Shown here: in pieces, positions 1-8,941 of the stretch
Position numbering within the stretch: the stretch's first letter is position 1
How the letters are laid out: every line of letters starts with the position of its first letter
Source: CBDFLA01 sp965248915
Lineage (GTDB): Bacteria > Pseudomonadota > Alphaproteobacteria > M2410
Reading direction: 5' to 3'
DNA length: 64,000 nucleotides
Assembly: GCA_965248915.1 (NCBI GenBank)
Contig: OZ252216.1
Location: 1,798,001 to 1,862,000 of the forward strand
Notes under the pieces: model-generated
Told to the model about the DNA's origin: nothing
Seen by the model: only the letters and a program-made list of their open reading frames with translations
Databases searched by the model: none
Made by a program: the position numbers and the translations under genes

Positions 1-1
1 C

Positions 2-487
2 GGCATAGCGGCCTGGCTCGAGATGATGCGCGCTATCTCCTCTATCGGCCCTGACCGAGATGTCATCTTCACCGCCAATACAGGGCACGAGCTTGGCCAT
101 ATCGGTCTTGATCACTACCTGGAGCCCCGAAAGGCACTCATCAATGAAGCGTACATGTGGATCCATCTCGGAGCCAACTTCGCAACAGCGGTCTCGCCCC
201 AGATCGCTGTGCAATCATCAGATGAGGAAGTGCGCCAATTGACACTAGAGACCTTGTCGCGCCACGAACTCAATCCTGACGGCGAAACCAAACCGGGAAA
301 CCGCCCCTTTGGTGAAGCGCGTAACATCTTCGATGGCGGCGGCCGGTACATCTCCTTACTCGGTCGCAATGGCGTCTTCCACCATCCGGCAGATGTCTGG
401 CCCAATGCCGTCGACCTAGAAAAGACAAGTCGATGGGTGTCTGCGTTTGTCGAGATCGCTCTGACGCTGTCAAAGCGCGAGGATTGA
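2..487 (+). CDS. M28-like zinc peptidase, C-terminal part (truncated by window edge)
   Basis: The reading frame is open from the first bases, so the gene starts outside the window and only about 160 C-terminal residues are visible. The stretch around GHELGHIGLDHYL aligns in my reading with the M28 aminopeptidase segment that normally reads GEELGLLGS, and the later VFHHPADVWPN resembles the family's C-terminal yHtpeDt metal-binding segment. The usual Glu-Glu catalytic pair reads His-Glu here, so it may be a divergent or inactive member. HELGH also happens to match HExxH, but the metzincin spacing is wrong. It converges on ilvC with a 44-bp gap. Family placement is an inference from short motifs. 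Confidence 0.5.
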   Translation, partial: GIAAWLEMMRAISSIGPDRDVIFTANTGHELGHIGLDHYLEPRKALINEAYMWIHLGANFATAVSPQIAVQSSDEEVRQLTLETLSRHELNPDGETKPGNRPFGEARNIFDGGGRYISLLGRNGVFHHPADVWPNAVDLEKTSRWVSAFVEIALTLSKRED

Positions 488-531
488 CTCTCTTAGATCC
501 GAACCGCCTGAATATTCTCAGTCTTGCCCGC

Positions 532-1551
532 TTAGTTCTTCTCTTTGTCCACCATGGCGCGCTCTGAGATCCAGGGCATCATGGCGCGCAGGCGCTCGCC
601 CACCTCTTCGATTGGGTGGGCGGCATTGCGAGCCCGGGTCGCTTTGAAGCTCGTTTGACCTACTTGGTTTTCCAGCATCCAATCCCGCGTGAACTTGCCC
701 GACTGAATATCATCGAGCACCCGCTTCATCTCCGCCTTGGTGTCCGGCGTGATGATGCGCGGACCCGTAACATATTCGCCGTACTCCGCCGTATTGGAAA
801 TCGAGTAATTCATATTAGCGATGCCGCCTTCATAGATGAGATCAACGATGAGCTTCACTTCGTGCAGGCACTCAAAGTAAGCCATCTCTGGCGCGTAGCC
901 ACCTTCAACGAGGGTTTCAAAACCAGCTCGGATGAGTTCAACCAAACCACCACAAAGAACCGATTGTTCGCCAAAGAGATCGGTCTCGCATTCTTCCCGG
1001 AACGTGGTTTCAATAATACCGGCTCTGCCCCCACCAATGGCGGACGCATAAGACAAGCCAATGTCATGGGCATTTCCAGAAGCATCTTGGTGGATCGCCA
1101 GAAGACACGGCACGCCAGCGCCGCGCTCATATTCTGCGCGCACCGTGTGGCCCGGTCCTTTCGGCGCCACCATCAACACGTCGATGTCGGATCTGGGTTC
1201 AATCAAATTGAAATGTACCGCAAGACCGTGCGCGAAAAAAAGCGCCGCGCCCTCTTTCATATTGTCATGCAGCTCTTGCGCATAGATGTCGCGCTGCAAT
1301 TCGTCCGGCGTCAGCATCATTAACACATCGGCCCATTTGGCGGCCTCCGTCACACTCATCACCTGAATGCCGGCACTTTCTGCTTTCTTGGCCGAACTTG
1401 AGCCGTCGCGAAGCGCCACGGCGATGTCGCCCACGCCGGAGTCTTTCAGATTTAACGCGTGGGCATGGCCTTGGCTGCCATAACCGATCACGACAACGTT
1501 CTTGCCCTTGATCAAGTTCACATCAGCGTCGCGGTCATAATAAACCCGCAT
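532..1551 (-). CDS. ilvC: Ketol-acid reductoisomerase (NADP+)
   Basis: Second step of valine/leucine/isoleucine synthesis: isomerises and reduces acetolactate or acetohydroxybutyrate with NADPH and Mg2+. At 339 residues it is the short class I form. The N-terminal Rossmann fold shows GYGSQGHAHALN at about residues 23-34. The C-terminal all-helical domain shows ETTFREECETDLFGEQ at about 181-196, which carries the acidic Mg2+ ligands, and ECLHEVKLIVDLIYEGG further on. The ATG is preceded by an AAGGA ribosome-binding site. It is the last gene of an ilvB-ilvN-ilvC run, 44 bp after ilvN, and is almost certainly co-transcribed with it. Confidence 0.97.
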   Translation of the reverse strand: MRVYYDRDADVNLIKGKNVVVIGYGSQGHAHALNLKDSGVGDIAVALRDGSSSAKKAESAGIQVMSVTEAAKWADVLMMLTPDELQRDIYAQELHDNMKEGAALFFAHGLAVHFNLIEPRSDIDVLMVAPKGPGHTVRAEYERGAGVPCLLAIHQDASGNAHDIGLSYASAIGGGRAGIIETTFREECETDLFGEQSVLCGGLVELIRAGFETLVEGGYAPEMAYFECLHEVKLIVDLIYEGGIANMNYSISNTAEYGEYVTGPRIITPDTKAEMKRVLDDIQSGKFTRDWMLENQVGQTSFKATRARNAAHPIEEVGERLRAMMPWISERAMVDKEKN

Positions 1552-1595
1552 GGGATATTCCTTCCATCATGGTGGCCTCTATGGCCCGTCAGAAA

Positions 1596-2114
1596 CTACA
1601 TGGCTTCGGCGCCGCGCCCAATAGCAACGACACCGGTGCGTGAGACTTCAACAAGACCGAGCGGCCTCATCAGACTGACAAAGGCATCGATCTTGGCCGG
1701 TGCGCCGGTCAATTCAAAAACAAAGGAAGAATGGGTCGTATCAATGGGCCGGGCACGAAAGGCATCCGAGAGGCGCAAGGCTTCAACCCGCCTCTCGCCG
1801 GTGCCCTCAACTTTGATGAGCGCCATCTCACGTTCAATACTGTTGTGCTCCACCGTAAGATCAACGACCCGGTGAACCGGCACCAAGCGATCTAGCTGCG
1901 CTTTGATTTGCTCGATAATCATCGGCGTGCCGGTGGTAACAATCGTGATGCGCGACGTGTGACCATCATGGTCAACCTCCGCCACGGTCAAACTCTCGAT
2001 ATTGTAACCGCGGCTAGAGAACAACCCAATGACGCGCGCCAACACACCAGCTTCGTTGTCAACGAGAACGGCAATGCAATGGGTCTCTTGCAGATCTTTG
2101 CGCAGCGGGGTCAT
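1596..2114 (-). CDS. ilvN: Acetolactate synthase, small regulatory subunit
   Basis: Regulatory subunit of acetohydroxyacid synthase. It has 172 residues, the typical length for the IlvH/IlvN type. An N-terminal ACT domain begins at about residue 11 (HCIAVLVDNEAGVLARVIGLFS), followed by the C-terminal domain that helps bind feedback valine. In the family it raises catalytic-subunit activity and confers end-product inhibition. It lies 51 bp downstream of the catalytic subunit gene and upstream of ilvC, the standard alphaproteobacterial order. Confidence 0.96.
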   Translation of the reverse strand: MTPLRKDLQETHCIAVLVDNEAGVLARVIGLFSSRGYNIESLTVAEVDHDGHTSRITIVTTGTPMIIEQIKAQLDRLVPVHRVVDLTVEHNSIEREMALIKVEGTGERRVEALRLSDAFRARPIDTTHSSFVFELTGAPAKIDAFVSLMRPLGLVEVSRTGVVAIGRGAEAM

Positions 2115-2165
2115 GGGGTGTCCTTAAATCACAAGCGAGGCGCGGTCGCGACGGTCATACGTACC

Positions 2166-3923
2166 TTACACCAGGGCCTTTCCTACTTCCGAGACTTCGG
2201 CGACTTCATCTTCCGTACCCAATTGGATCTCGTTGTGGGCCGCACCTGAATGGATCATGGGATAGCAATTCTCTTCCCGTTCCACAATGCAGTCGCAGAT
2301 GACCGGCCCAGGCGTTTCGATCATCTCCATGATCGCACTGTCCAAATCTACGGGATCTTCGACCCGCAAACCAGAGGCACCATAAGCTTCAGCCAATTTG
2401 ACAAAGTCCGGCATGGCTTCGGTGTAGGAGTGCGAATAACGCCCGCCATGCAGCAGCTCTTGCCACTGCCGCACCATGCCCATGTAGCCATTGTTCATGA
2501 TGAAGACCTTCACCGGCAGATCAAACTGGATGGCAGTCGACATCTCTTGAATGGTCATCTGGATTGAAGCGTCGCCCGCAATATCAATCACCAGCGCATC
2601 TGGGTGCGCCACTTGTGCGCCAATCGCGGCCGGAAACCCGTACCCCATAGTGCCAAGACCACCGGATGTCATCCACCGGTTCGGCCCTTGGAAATGATAG
2701 TGTTGCGCCGCCCACATCTGATGTTGGCCCACTTCCGTTGTAATGTAGGTGTCACGGTCTTTGGTCAGCTCATAGAGACGCTGCACAGCAAGCTGCGGCA
2801 CGATGATGTCAGGCTTGGTTTTGAAGTTGAGACACTTGATCCCGCGCCATTCTTCAATCTGTTGCCACCATTTTTCAAGACCGGCCTTATCTGTCTTGCG
2901 ACCCCGCGCCTTCCAAATGCGCGAGAGGTCTTCCAAAACATGCGCCACATCGCCAATGATCGGCAGATCCACTCTCACGTTTTTGTTGATGGAGGACGGA
3001 TCAATATCGATCTGAACTTTCTTTGACCCCGGCGAAAAGGCATCAAGACGGCCCGTCACCCGGTCGTCAAAACGAGCACCCACGGCAATCATGAGGTCGC
3101 AGTCATGCATGGCGTAGTTTGCTTCGACCGTGCCGTGCATGCCCAGCATGCCTAGCCATTGTGGGTCCGCTGCTGGAAAAGCGCCAAGACCCATCAGCGT
3201 GGAGGTGATGGGAATACCGGTTGAGCGCACGACCTCCGTCAACAACTGGCTGGCCGCGGGTCCTGAATTGATAACCCCACCGCCGGTGTAGAAGACCGGC
3301 CGCTTCGCCTCAGCGATCAAATCCGCAAGTTCCGTAATTGCCCTCACCTCGCCCTTCAGTTTGGGTTGATAGGTTTTGTGGCGGACGTTCTTCGGGCCTG
3401 AATAAATACCGTTCGCAAACTGCACATCTTTGGGGATGTCGACAACCACCGGTCCCGGTCGACCGTTAGTGGCCACGTAGAACGCTTCGTGCATAACCCG
3501 CGCGAGCTTGTCTGGATCGCGCACCAACCAATTGTGCTTGGTGCATTGGCGCGTGATGCCAATGGTATCGGCTTCCTGAAAGGCATCGCCGCCGATGAGA
3601 TGGGTCGCCACCTGTCCGGTCAGACAAACAACCGGAATGGAATCAAGCATCGCGTCCGCAAGGCCCGTCACTGCATTGGTCGCACCTGGCCCTGATGTGA
3701 CAAGCACCACGCCCGGCTTGCCGGTCGAACGCGCATAACCCTCCGCAGCATGCACCGCGCCTTGCTCATGGCGAACCAGAACGTGGCGGATCTTGCCGCT
3801 CTTAAACAGCTCATCATAGATCGGCAGCACCGCCCCACCCGGATAGCCAAAAATCACGTCCACGCCCTGATCAATCAAGGCTTGGATGACAATTTCCGCT
3901 CCACTTTTCTCCGGCGTCGGCAT
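2166..3923 (-). CDS. ilvB: Acetolactate synthase, large catalytic subunit
   Basis: Thiamine-diphosphate enzyme condensing two pyruvates, or pyruvate with 2-ketobutyrate, as the first common step of branched-chain amino acid synthesis. The catalytic Glu lies in RHEQGAVHAAEGYAR (about residue 53), and the ThDP/Mg2+ motif runs from GDAS to NNGYMGMVRQWQ near residue 460-480. The open frame extends to 4028, but the ATG at 3923 gives the usual N-terminus (MPTPEKSGAEIV) and has a strong GGAGGAG Shine-Dalgarno upstream, so I use it (585 residues). No leader peptide rich in branched-chain codons was seen upstream. Confidence 0.96.
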   Translation of the reverse strand: MPTPEKSGAEIVIQALIDQGVDVIFGYPGGAVLPIYDELFKSGKIRHVLVRHEQGAVHAAEGYARSTGKPGVVLVTSGPGATNAVTGLADAMLDSIPVVCLTGQVATHLIGGDAFQEADTIGITRQCTKHNWLVRDPDKLARVMHEAFYVATNGRPGPVVVDIPKDVQFANGIYSGPKNVRHKTYQPKLKGEVRAITELADLIAEAKRPVFYTGGGVINSGPAASQLLTEVVRSTGIPITSTLMGLGAFPAADPQWLGMLGMHGTVEANYAMHDCDLMIAVGARFDDRVTGRLDAFSPGSKKVQIDIDPSSINKNVRVDLPIIGDVAHVLEDLSRIWKARGRKTDKAGLEKWWQQIEEWRGIKCLNFKTKPDIIVPQLAVQRLYELTKDRDTYITTEVGQHQMWAAQHYHFQGPNRWMTSGGLGTMGYGFPAAIGAQVAHPDALVIDIAGDASIQMTIQEMSTAIQFDLPVKVFIMNNGYMGMVRQWQELLHGGRYSHSYTEAMPDFVKLAEAYGASGLRVEDPVDLDSAIMEMIETPGPVICDCIVEREENCYPMIHSGAAHNEIQLGTEDEVAEVSEVGKALV

Positions 3924-4043
3924 GGGGCCGCTCCTCCACTCAAATTGCGCTCTCAACAAAGAAGAACGCCGCATTGCACCTGCGAAATTTGCTTCGCAAC
4001 GCACAATTCCGGCGCGAATTCGGCGCAAACTATCCAGTTCACT

Positions 4044-4991
4044 TTACGGGGTCAACCCAGAATCGCAAATAAGTGCAAATAATTCGTCAATTTTCCTATC
4101 AGATTGTTGCTCAGATATAACATTCCACGCAATCATCTGATTCCGGAACCAAGTCATCTGACGCTTCGCATAGCGCCGGGAGCCCATTTTTGCTGAGGTT
4201 TTAGCCTCTTCGAGGCTGATCTCGCCTTTTAGATAGGCGCCAAGCTCCGCCACCCCCAGCGCCTTCATGGCCGGAACATCTGGGGCAAGCGTCAGCGCCT
4301 GAAGCGCCCGGACTTCGTCCAAAGCTCCCTCATTGATCATCTCGTCAAAGCGGCGATTGATCCGTTCATAAAGCCAAGCCCGATCCGGCATCAACACCAC
4401 ACCGAGATGTCGCCCCCTCAACAAAGGCGTCCGTGGCCGCGCCTGCCAAGAGGTGAGCGGTTCGCCCGTCGCCTCAAAAACCTCTAACGCGCGAAGCAGC
4501 CGTTGCGCATCATTGGGGCCAATGCGCTCTGCTGCGACCGGATCGCACCTCAAGACCTCCTGCCAGAGCGCCTCAACACTGGTCGCCTCAAGCCGCCCCC
4601 GCACCTTGTCTCGTATCGAAGGCGGAACACCAGGAATGGGCGACAGTCCCTCTGTCAGCACACTGAAGTACAAACCTGTTCCGCCAACAAAAACAGGAAG
4701 TTGTCCAATGTTCTTCGCTTGCTCAAGGGCGTGGGCCGCAGCCTCCGCATAGAGCCCAGCGGAAAACCGTACCGATGGTTCAACGAACCCGTAGAGATCA
4801 TGAGGGACTTTTTCGATATTTTCATCCGAAGGACGCGCTGTTAATACCCGCAATCCATCGTAGACTTGCAGGGAGTCAGTGTTGATAATCACACCACCGA
4901 ATCTTTCCGCCACGGCCATGGCGGCATCCGACTTTCCACTCGCCGTCGGACCTGCGATAAGAATGGCCTCGATTTCGGATTTTTGCGCCAT
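4044..4991 (-). CDS. miaA: tRNA dimethylallyltransferase
   Basis: Transfers a dimethylallyl group to N6 of A37 in tRNAs that read codons starting with U. The P-loop GPTASGKSD lies at residues 14-22 with this start, followed by DSLQVYDGL (substrate Asp) and the family VGGTGLYF motif. The frame is open to 5030, but that start would overlap serB; the ATG at 4991 gives MAQKSEIEAILIAGPTASG and 315 residues, the usual length. It is divergent from serB, with 30 bp between the two start codons. Confidence 0.95.
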   Translation of the reverse strand: MAQKSEIEAILIAGPTASGKSDAAMAVAERFGGVIINTDSLQVYDGLRVLTARPSDENIEKVPHDLYGFVEPSVRFSAGLYAEAAAHALEQAKNIGQLPVFVGGTGLYFSVLTEGLSPIPGVPPSIRDKVRGRLEATSVEALWQEVLRCDPVAAERIGPNDAQRLLRALEVFEATGEPLTSWQARPRTPLLRGRHLGVVLMPDRAWLYERINRRFDEMINEGALDEVRALQALTLAPDVPAMKALGVAELGAYLKGEISLEEAKTSAKMGSRRYAKRQMTWFRNQMIAWNVISEQQSDRKIDELFALICDSGLTP

Positions 4992-5021
4992 ATAATATTC
5001 GTTTAGTACGTTCCAGATTTT

Positions 5022-5921
5022 ATGAAACACATAGCCACTTTAATCGGCGCTCCTAGCCAACACTCTGTAACCAATGCCCTTTCTCAGGAGGCATGGCAAG
5101 CCTTGCGCAGCCTTGGTGCCGAGCCAGACGATCCTGTCACACTTTCCGACGGTGAGGCCATTGAGATCGAGTTTTCAGCCATTGCGCCAGCCGCCGCAAG
5201 ACAGAGCCTCATTGAGCTGACCCGTACTTTGCCTGTCGATATTGCCGTCACCAGCAGCCACGACCGACGCAAGCGATTGCTGGTGGCCGACATGGATTCA
5301 ACCATCATCACAGTTGAATGCATCGACGAATTGGCGGATCTCGTTGGTGCCAAAGAGGAAGTCGCCGCCATTACCGAACGTGCCATGCGCGGTGAGTTGG
5401 AATTTGAAGAGGCCCTGCGCCACCGAGTCGGCCTTCTCAAAGGAATGACCAAAAATGACCTAACGTCCGTGCTAGAGGATAGAGTTTCATTGACCCCTGG
5501 CGCGCGCACCTTGGTTCAAACTATGAAAGCAAATGGCGCAACAACTTGTCTTGTCTCAGGCGGCTTCACCATCTTCACCAGCCATGTCGCGGGCCAATGC
5601 GGCTTTGACCACAATTATGGTAATCGCCTCATGGTCAAAGATGATGTGCTCACCGGAGAAGTCGAAGAACCGATTTTGGGTCAACAAGCCAAAGTCGAAA
5701 CACTCATCAAACATCGAGGTCAACTAGAGTTGTTAGCTCATGAGACCATCGCGGTTGGCGACGGTGCCAACGACATCGCCATGCTGACTGAAGCAGGTCT
5801 TGGAATCGCTTTTCATGCCAAACCAATTGTTGAGGATCATGCGGAAGTTTCAGTTGGTCATGGCGATCTTACGGCCCTCCTCTACTTGCAGGGCTACCAC
5901 CGCTCTGAATTCGTAGACTAA
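5022..5921 (+). CDS. serB: Phosphoserine phosphatase
   Basis: Last step of serine synthesis: hydrolyses L-3-phosphoserine. It is a HAD-superfamily enzyme. Motif I DMDSTI carries the nucleophile Asp90 and Asp92; motif II is LVSGGFTIF; motif IV is GDGANDIAML. An N-terminal regulatory region of about 80 residues precedes the HAD domain, as in other proteobacterial SerB proteins. Length 299 residues. The plus strand reads a perfect TATAAT at 4991-4996, about 25 bp before the ATG, but I see no convincing -35 element. Confidence 0.95.
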   Translation: MKHIATLIGAPSQHSVTNALSQEAWQALRSLGAEPDDPVTLSDGEAIEIEFSAIAPAAARQSLIELTRTLPVDIAVTSSHDRRKRLLVADMDSTIITVECIDELADLVGAKEEVAAITERAMRGELEFEEALRHRVGLLKGMTKNDLTSVLEDRVSLTPGARTLVQTMKANGATTCLVSGGFTIFTSHVAGQCGFDHNYGNRLMVKDDVLTGEVEEPILGQQAKVETLIKHRGQLELLAHETIAVGDGANDIAMLTEAGLGIAFHAKPIVEDHAEVSVGHGDLTALLYLQGYHRSEFVD

Positions 5922-5998
5922 CCCCAATATACACCTATAACGGATAAGTCAGCCAAATACTCCTATAGGTCGATTTTGCTCGCTTGAATGAGATATTC

Positions 5999-6037
5999 CC
6001 CTTAAAGTAGCTCGGTAGCCGACTACTACTTTAAGGG
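5999..6037 (+). promoter_or_regulatory. Hairpin covering the endonuclease ribosome-binding site
   Basis: A perfect 12-bp inverted repeat: CCCTTAAAGTAG at 5999-6010 and CTACTTTAAGGG at 6026-6037, with a 15-nt loop. The only Shine-Dalgarno-like bases before the GTG start at 6045 (AAGGG) lie inside the 3' arm, so the folded transcript would hide them. It may be a translational control hairpin for the nuclease. It could instead terminate serB, but no T-run follows. Confidence 0.5.
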
Positions 6038-6044
6038 CATATTT

Positions 6045-7028
6045 GTGCGATTGAGCCAGGCCTACCGATGGGTGAATACTAACAACACTGTAGGCTTTGT
6101 GGCTCTGACAGTCGGCATTGTGATTTCCTTAGCGGTCGCCACCCCAAGCTTTGGTGCCCGTGGTTCCTCCTACAAATCCATCTATCTCAACGACGAGTAC
6201 GACCACGAAAGATTTGTGAATCTGCCTGCATCTGATACCCCTGGATCAGATCACATTCGCAGATTTCGAGCCTATACATCACTCTTTGATGGCATAGACG
6301 ACGATGATGGTGACGGAGACTCGGATGTCTTGAGGGTCCCCCACTTCGTGACCTACGAACTCAAAGCGCGCCAGACAAAGCGACACAAGTATCAAAGACC
6401 TTCAGTGTGGATCACCGACAGATCTCTCGCCCGAAAGAGGATCGCCCCTTGGGATAATTCATATCGCTACACTTCGGTGTTTCGAAACCAGCACCCAAAC
6501 TGGTATGAGCGGGGTCATCTTTGCACCAAGTTTCACGCCAACCAATTGGGCCCCAACGCAGACTGGAACACGCACACGCTTTTGAACGCAGTTCCCCAGC
6601 GCGCGGATTTCAACAGAGGGATTTGGTATGATCTCGAAAAGAAGATTGCAGAATGGGCCAACGAATTCGGACCCGTCTGGGTAATTGCCGGCCCCATTTT
6701 CGAAAACGGTGATCTCGACGAGATTGGATACATCGGTGAGGCACAAGACAACGAACTGCCTGTTGCCATTCCACATTCTCTATTCAAGATCATCATTCGC
6801 GAAAATCAAGGTCGCATTGAGGCCATGGCCTTCATCTATCCGCAAGACGTAAGCAAACACCCGAAAGGGTCTCCCTACGATCACACGGCTTTTTTGACAT
6901 CGATCGATGATATTGAACACCACACTGGGTTTGACTTTGTTATCCCAGACGCAAAGCGCGACAATATGGAAGCCAAGATAAGCAGAACGCTGTGGCCATC
7001 ACCTCAAAGAAAAAGGCGGACCAAATAG
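6045..7028 (+). CDS. Secreted DNA/RNA non-specific endonuclease (NUC1 family)
   Basis: The Serratia-nuclease/NucA/EndoG fold, degrading DNA and RNA with a His general base and a Mg2+-binding Asn. The family DRGH motif appears as ERGHLC at residues 155-160 (His158), followed by NTHTLLNAVPQ-ADFNRGIWYDLE, which supplies the metal-binding Asn; Asp to Glu in the first motif position is a modest variant. Residues 17-37 form a hydrophobic signal segment ending near SFGA, so the protein is probably exported. The start is GTG with its ribosome-binding site inside a hairpin. No immunity protein is visible next door. Probably nutrient or biofilm DNA degradation, by inference. Confidence 0.85.
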   Translation: MRLSQAYRWVNTNNTVGFVALTVGIVISLAVATPSFGARGSSYKSIYLNDEYDHERFVNLPASDTPGSDHIRRFRAYTSLFDGIDDDDGDGDSDVLRVPHFVTYELKARQTKRHKYQRPSVWITDRSLARKRIAPWDNSYRYTSVFRNQHPNWYERGHLCTKFHANQLGPNADWNTHTLLNAVPQRADFNRGIWYDLEKKIAEWANEFGPVWVIAGPIFENGDLDEIGYIGEAQDNELPVAIPHSLFKIIIRENQGRIEAMAFIYPQDVSKHPKGSPYDHTAFLTSIDDIEHHTGFDFVIPDAKRDNMEAKISRTLWPSPQRKRRTK

Positions 7029-7036
7029 GCCCGCCT
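7006..7036 (-). terminator. Rho-independent terminator of the DegP-like gene
   Basis: Read on the minus strand, a 9-bp stem (AGGCGGGCC with GGTCCGCCT, one G-U pair) closes a 5-nt loop and is followed by TTTTTCTTT. It lies 30 bp past the protease stop codon and overlaps the end of the convergent nuclease gene. Confidence 0.8.
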
Positions 7037-7065
7037 CAATTTCACATCTTCTGTGTTAGTTCGAT

Positions 7066-8577
7066 TTAGCCATTTTCTTGCTTGATGGTGACAAACGTCA
7101 TCGCACCGCCACGACTAACCAAGAACAAAAGAGGCTTCTCGGCACCGGCCTTCTCTGAACGCTCGACCATGTTGATAACAGCGTTCGGCGAAAGCACTTC
7201 TTCTTGGGCCACCTCAACAATGACGTCACCAGGCTGCACCGCCCCATAGGCAGGACTTGTGGCTTCAACATCTACCACCAAGACACCGGAAACCGTATCT
7301 GCAATGCCGTAGCGTTCGCGTGTTGCGTTATCAAGTTCGACAAGGCTAAGACCTAAAGCTTTCGATACTGAGCGATCTGGTTCGACAGGTTCTGCCGCCG
7401 CGATCACAGGTTCTTGCTCTTCCAATCTTTCGACTTTGACGCGGAATGATTGCTTCTTGCCGCCACGGAACGCTTCAACTTCAACACGTTTGCCAACTTT
7501 CGTTTCGGCAACCACACGCGGCAGGTCACGCATTCTCTCAATGGGCTTGCCGTCAAAGGACAAGATGACATCACCAACGGACAGACCAGATTTCGAAGCA
7601 GGGCTCTTGGAAATAACCTCAGAAACAAGGGCGCCTCTCGCGTCACCAAGCTCCATGCTCTCGGCCAAATCTGGCGTGACTTGTTGAACACGCACACCCA
7701 ACCAACCGCGGCGCGTCTCACCATAGGTGATCAACTGATTGACAATGTTTTGAGCCAGCGCCGAAGGAATGGCAAAACCAATACCGACCGAACCACCAGT
7801 TGTCGAGTAGATCGCCGAGTTAACGCCAATAACCTTGCCGTTGAGATTAAAAAGCGGTCCGCCAGAATTTCCCTGGTTGATGGAGGCATCGGTCTGAATG
7901 AAATCTGAGTATAGACCGCCACCGTTGATCTCACGGTTGCGCGCCGACACGATACCGGCCGTCACGGTTCCGCCGAGACCAAAAGGATTGCCAATCGCAA
8001 TGACCCAGTCCCCGACACGCGTGTCATCACTAGAGCCAAAGTCAACGAAAGGAAGCTTCTTTTTGGAACTGACCCTTAAGAGAGCAATGTCTGTCTTGGC
8101 GTCACGCCCGACAAGTTCTGCATCAAATTGCGTTCCATCACTCAAGTTAACGGTGATTTCATCGGCCCCGTCGATCACATGGTTGTTTGTCACCACAAGT
8201 CCATCAGCACTAATCAAGAATCCTGAGCCCAGTGTCGCTGTGCGTCGCGGTGCGGATTGATCGTTGTTGTCGAGGAAGTCGCGAAAGAACTCGTCAAAAG
8301 GTGACCCTTGACGTTGTCCGCCGCTGCCTCGGTCCGCGCGTTCGATAATTTGTTCTGTAGAAATGTTGACAACCGCCGGCGACAAACGCTCAGCCAGGTC
8401 GGAGAAACTTTCTGGCGTACCGCGTGCAAAGGCCGGAAACCCAGTCGCTAAGATCGCCAAACTGACCAAGGTGAACATTAGGATCTTGGTCTGCCAAAGG
8501 CCTCTAGCTGCACCATCCCGGCACGCAACGGCTCCTTGTCTCGTTTCTTCCCCCATACGCATTTTCACTTGGGTCAC
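7066..8577 (-). CDS. degP: Periplasmic Do-type serine protease (DegP/HtrA)
   Basis: Degrades or refolds damaged envelope proteins. The N-terminus has a long n-region and a hydrophobic signal segment (about residues 31-51, ending AFARG). The trypsin-like domain has a clear catalytic triad: His133 (TNNHVID), Asp163 (KTDIALL), Ser238 (GNSGGPLF). Two PDZ domains follow (about 290-380 and 410-495). Length 503 residues. The start is GTG at 8577, supported by a TTGGAG ribosome-binding site 8 nt upstream; ATGs at 8562 and 8556 are alternatives. It follows hflK-hflC-DUF2065 on the same strand, the common alphaproteobacterial grouping of membrane and periplasmic proteolysis genes. It could equally be called degQ or mucD. 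Confidence 0.93.
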   Translation of the reverse strand: MTQVKMRMGEETRQGAVACRDGAARGLWQTKILMFTLVSLAILATGFPAFARGTPESFSDLAERLSPAVVNISTEQIIERADRGSGGQRQGSPFDEFFRDFLDNNDQSAPRRTATLGSGFLISADGLVVTNNHVIDGADEITVNLSDGTQFDAELVGRDAKTDIALLRVSSKKKLPFVDFGSSDDTRVGDWVIAIGNPFGLGGTVTAGIVSARNREINGGGLYSDFIQTDASINQGNSGGPLFNLNGKVIGVNSAIYSTTGGSVGIGFAIPSALAQNIVNQLITYGETRRGWLGVRVQQVTPDLAESMELGDARGALVSEVISKSPASKSGLSVGDVILSFDGKPIERMRDLPRVVAETKVGKRVEVEAFRGGKKQSFRVKVERLEEQEPVIAAAEPVEPDRSVSKALGLSLVELDNATRERYGIADTVSGVLVVDVEATSPAYGAVQPGDVIVEVAQEEVLSPNAVINMVERSEKAGAEKPLLFLVSRGGAMTFVTIKQENG

Positions 8578-8718
8578 AACTCAAACTCCAATTTCGCGGG
8601 CATTAACCCTATTGTCCCCCAATTCCTCATAGTTTGCCAAGGAATAAGGGCCATTTAAGACACCAATTAGGTAAACTTCGCTCGATCACCACGCAAAAAC
8701 CCTGCCACTTGCATGTGT

Positions 8719-8904
8719 TCAAGGTTTGAACAACCAGACAAGTGCAATACCAATGGTTGCCGCAACCAGACCAAACATACGCAATGTTTGATCTGGTTGG
8801 GTCAGCGCGAGTCGAATGGCTTCTTTGAGTTGCTTTGGAAACAAAGCATAAGCCAAGCCTTCAAGGATCAGAACCAGACCAATCGCAAGGAAAAGCTCAG
8901 TCAT
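8719..8904 (-). CDS. DUF2065 (YjeT-like) small membrane protein
   Basis: A 61-residue protein with two hydrophobic helices (residues 4-22 and 43-59) separated by a short charged loop, matching the DUF2065/YjeT family. The family is typically found next to hflC, as here (37 bp downstream of it). Function unknown; the context suggests association with the HflKC complex in the inner membrane. Confidence 0.85.
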   Translation of the reverse strand: MTELFLAIGLVLILEGLAYALFPKQLKEAIRLALTQPDQTLRMFGLVAATIGIALVWLFKP

Positions 8905-8941
8905 TGACAGACCTTCAGGTTATCAAAGACAACCCCCTTTA

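Noticed and set aside
616..1323. 235-codon ORF antisense to ilvC
   Set aside because: Complete overlap with a confident gene; composition follows the codon pattern of ilvC and no family is recognisable.
4968..4996. Full sigma-70 promoter for serB
   Set aside because: The TATAAT at 4991-4996 is perfect, but the -35 position reads CTCGAT and the element overlaps the miaA start, so it is only noted in the serB entry.
5932..5970. ACCTATA/TATAGGT inverted repeat after serB
   Set aside because: Only 7-bp arms with a long AT-rich spacer and no T-run; not distinguishable from chance.
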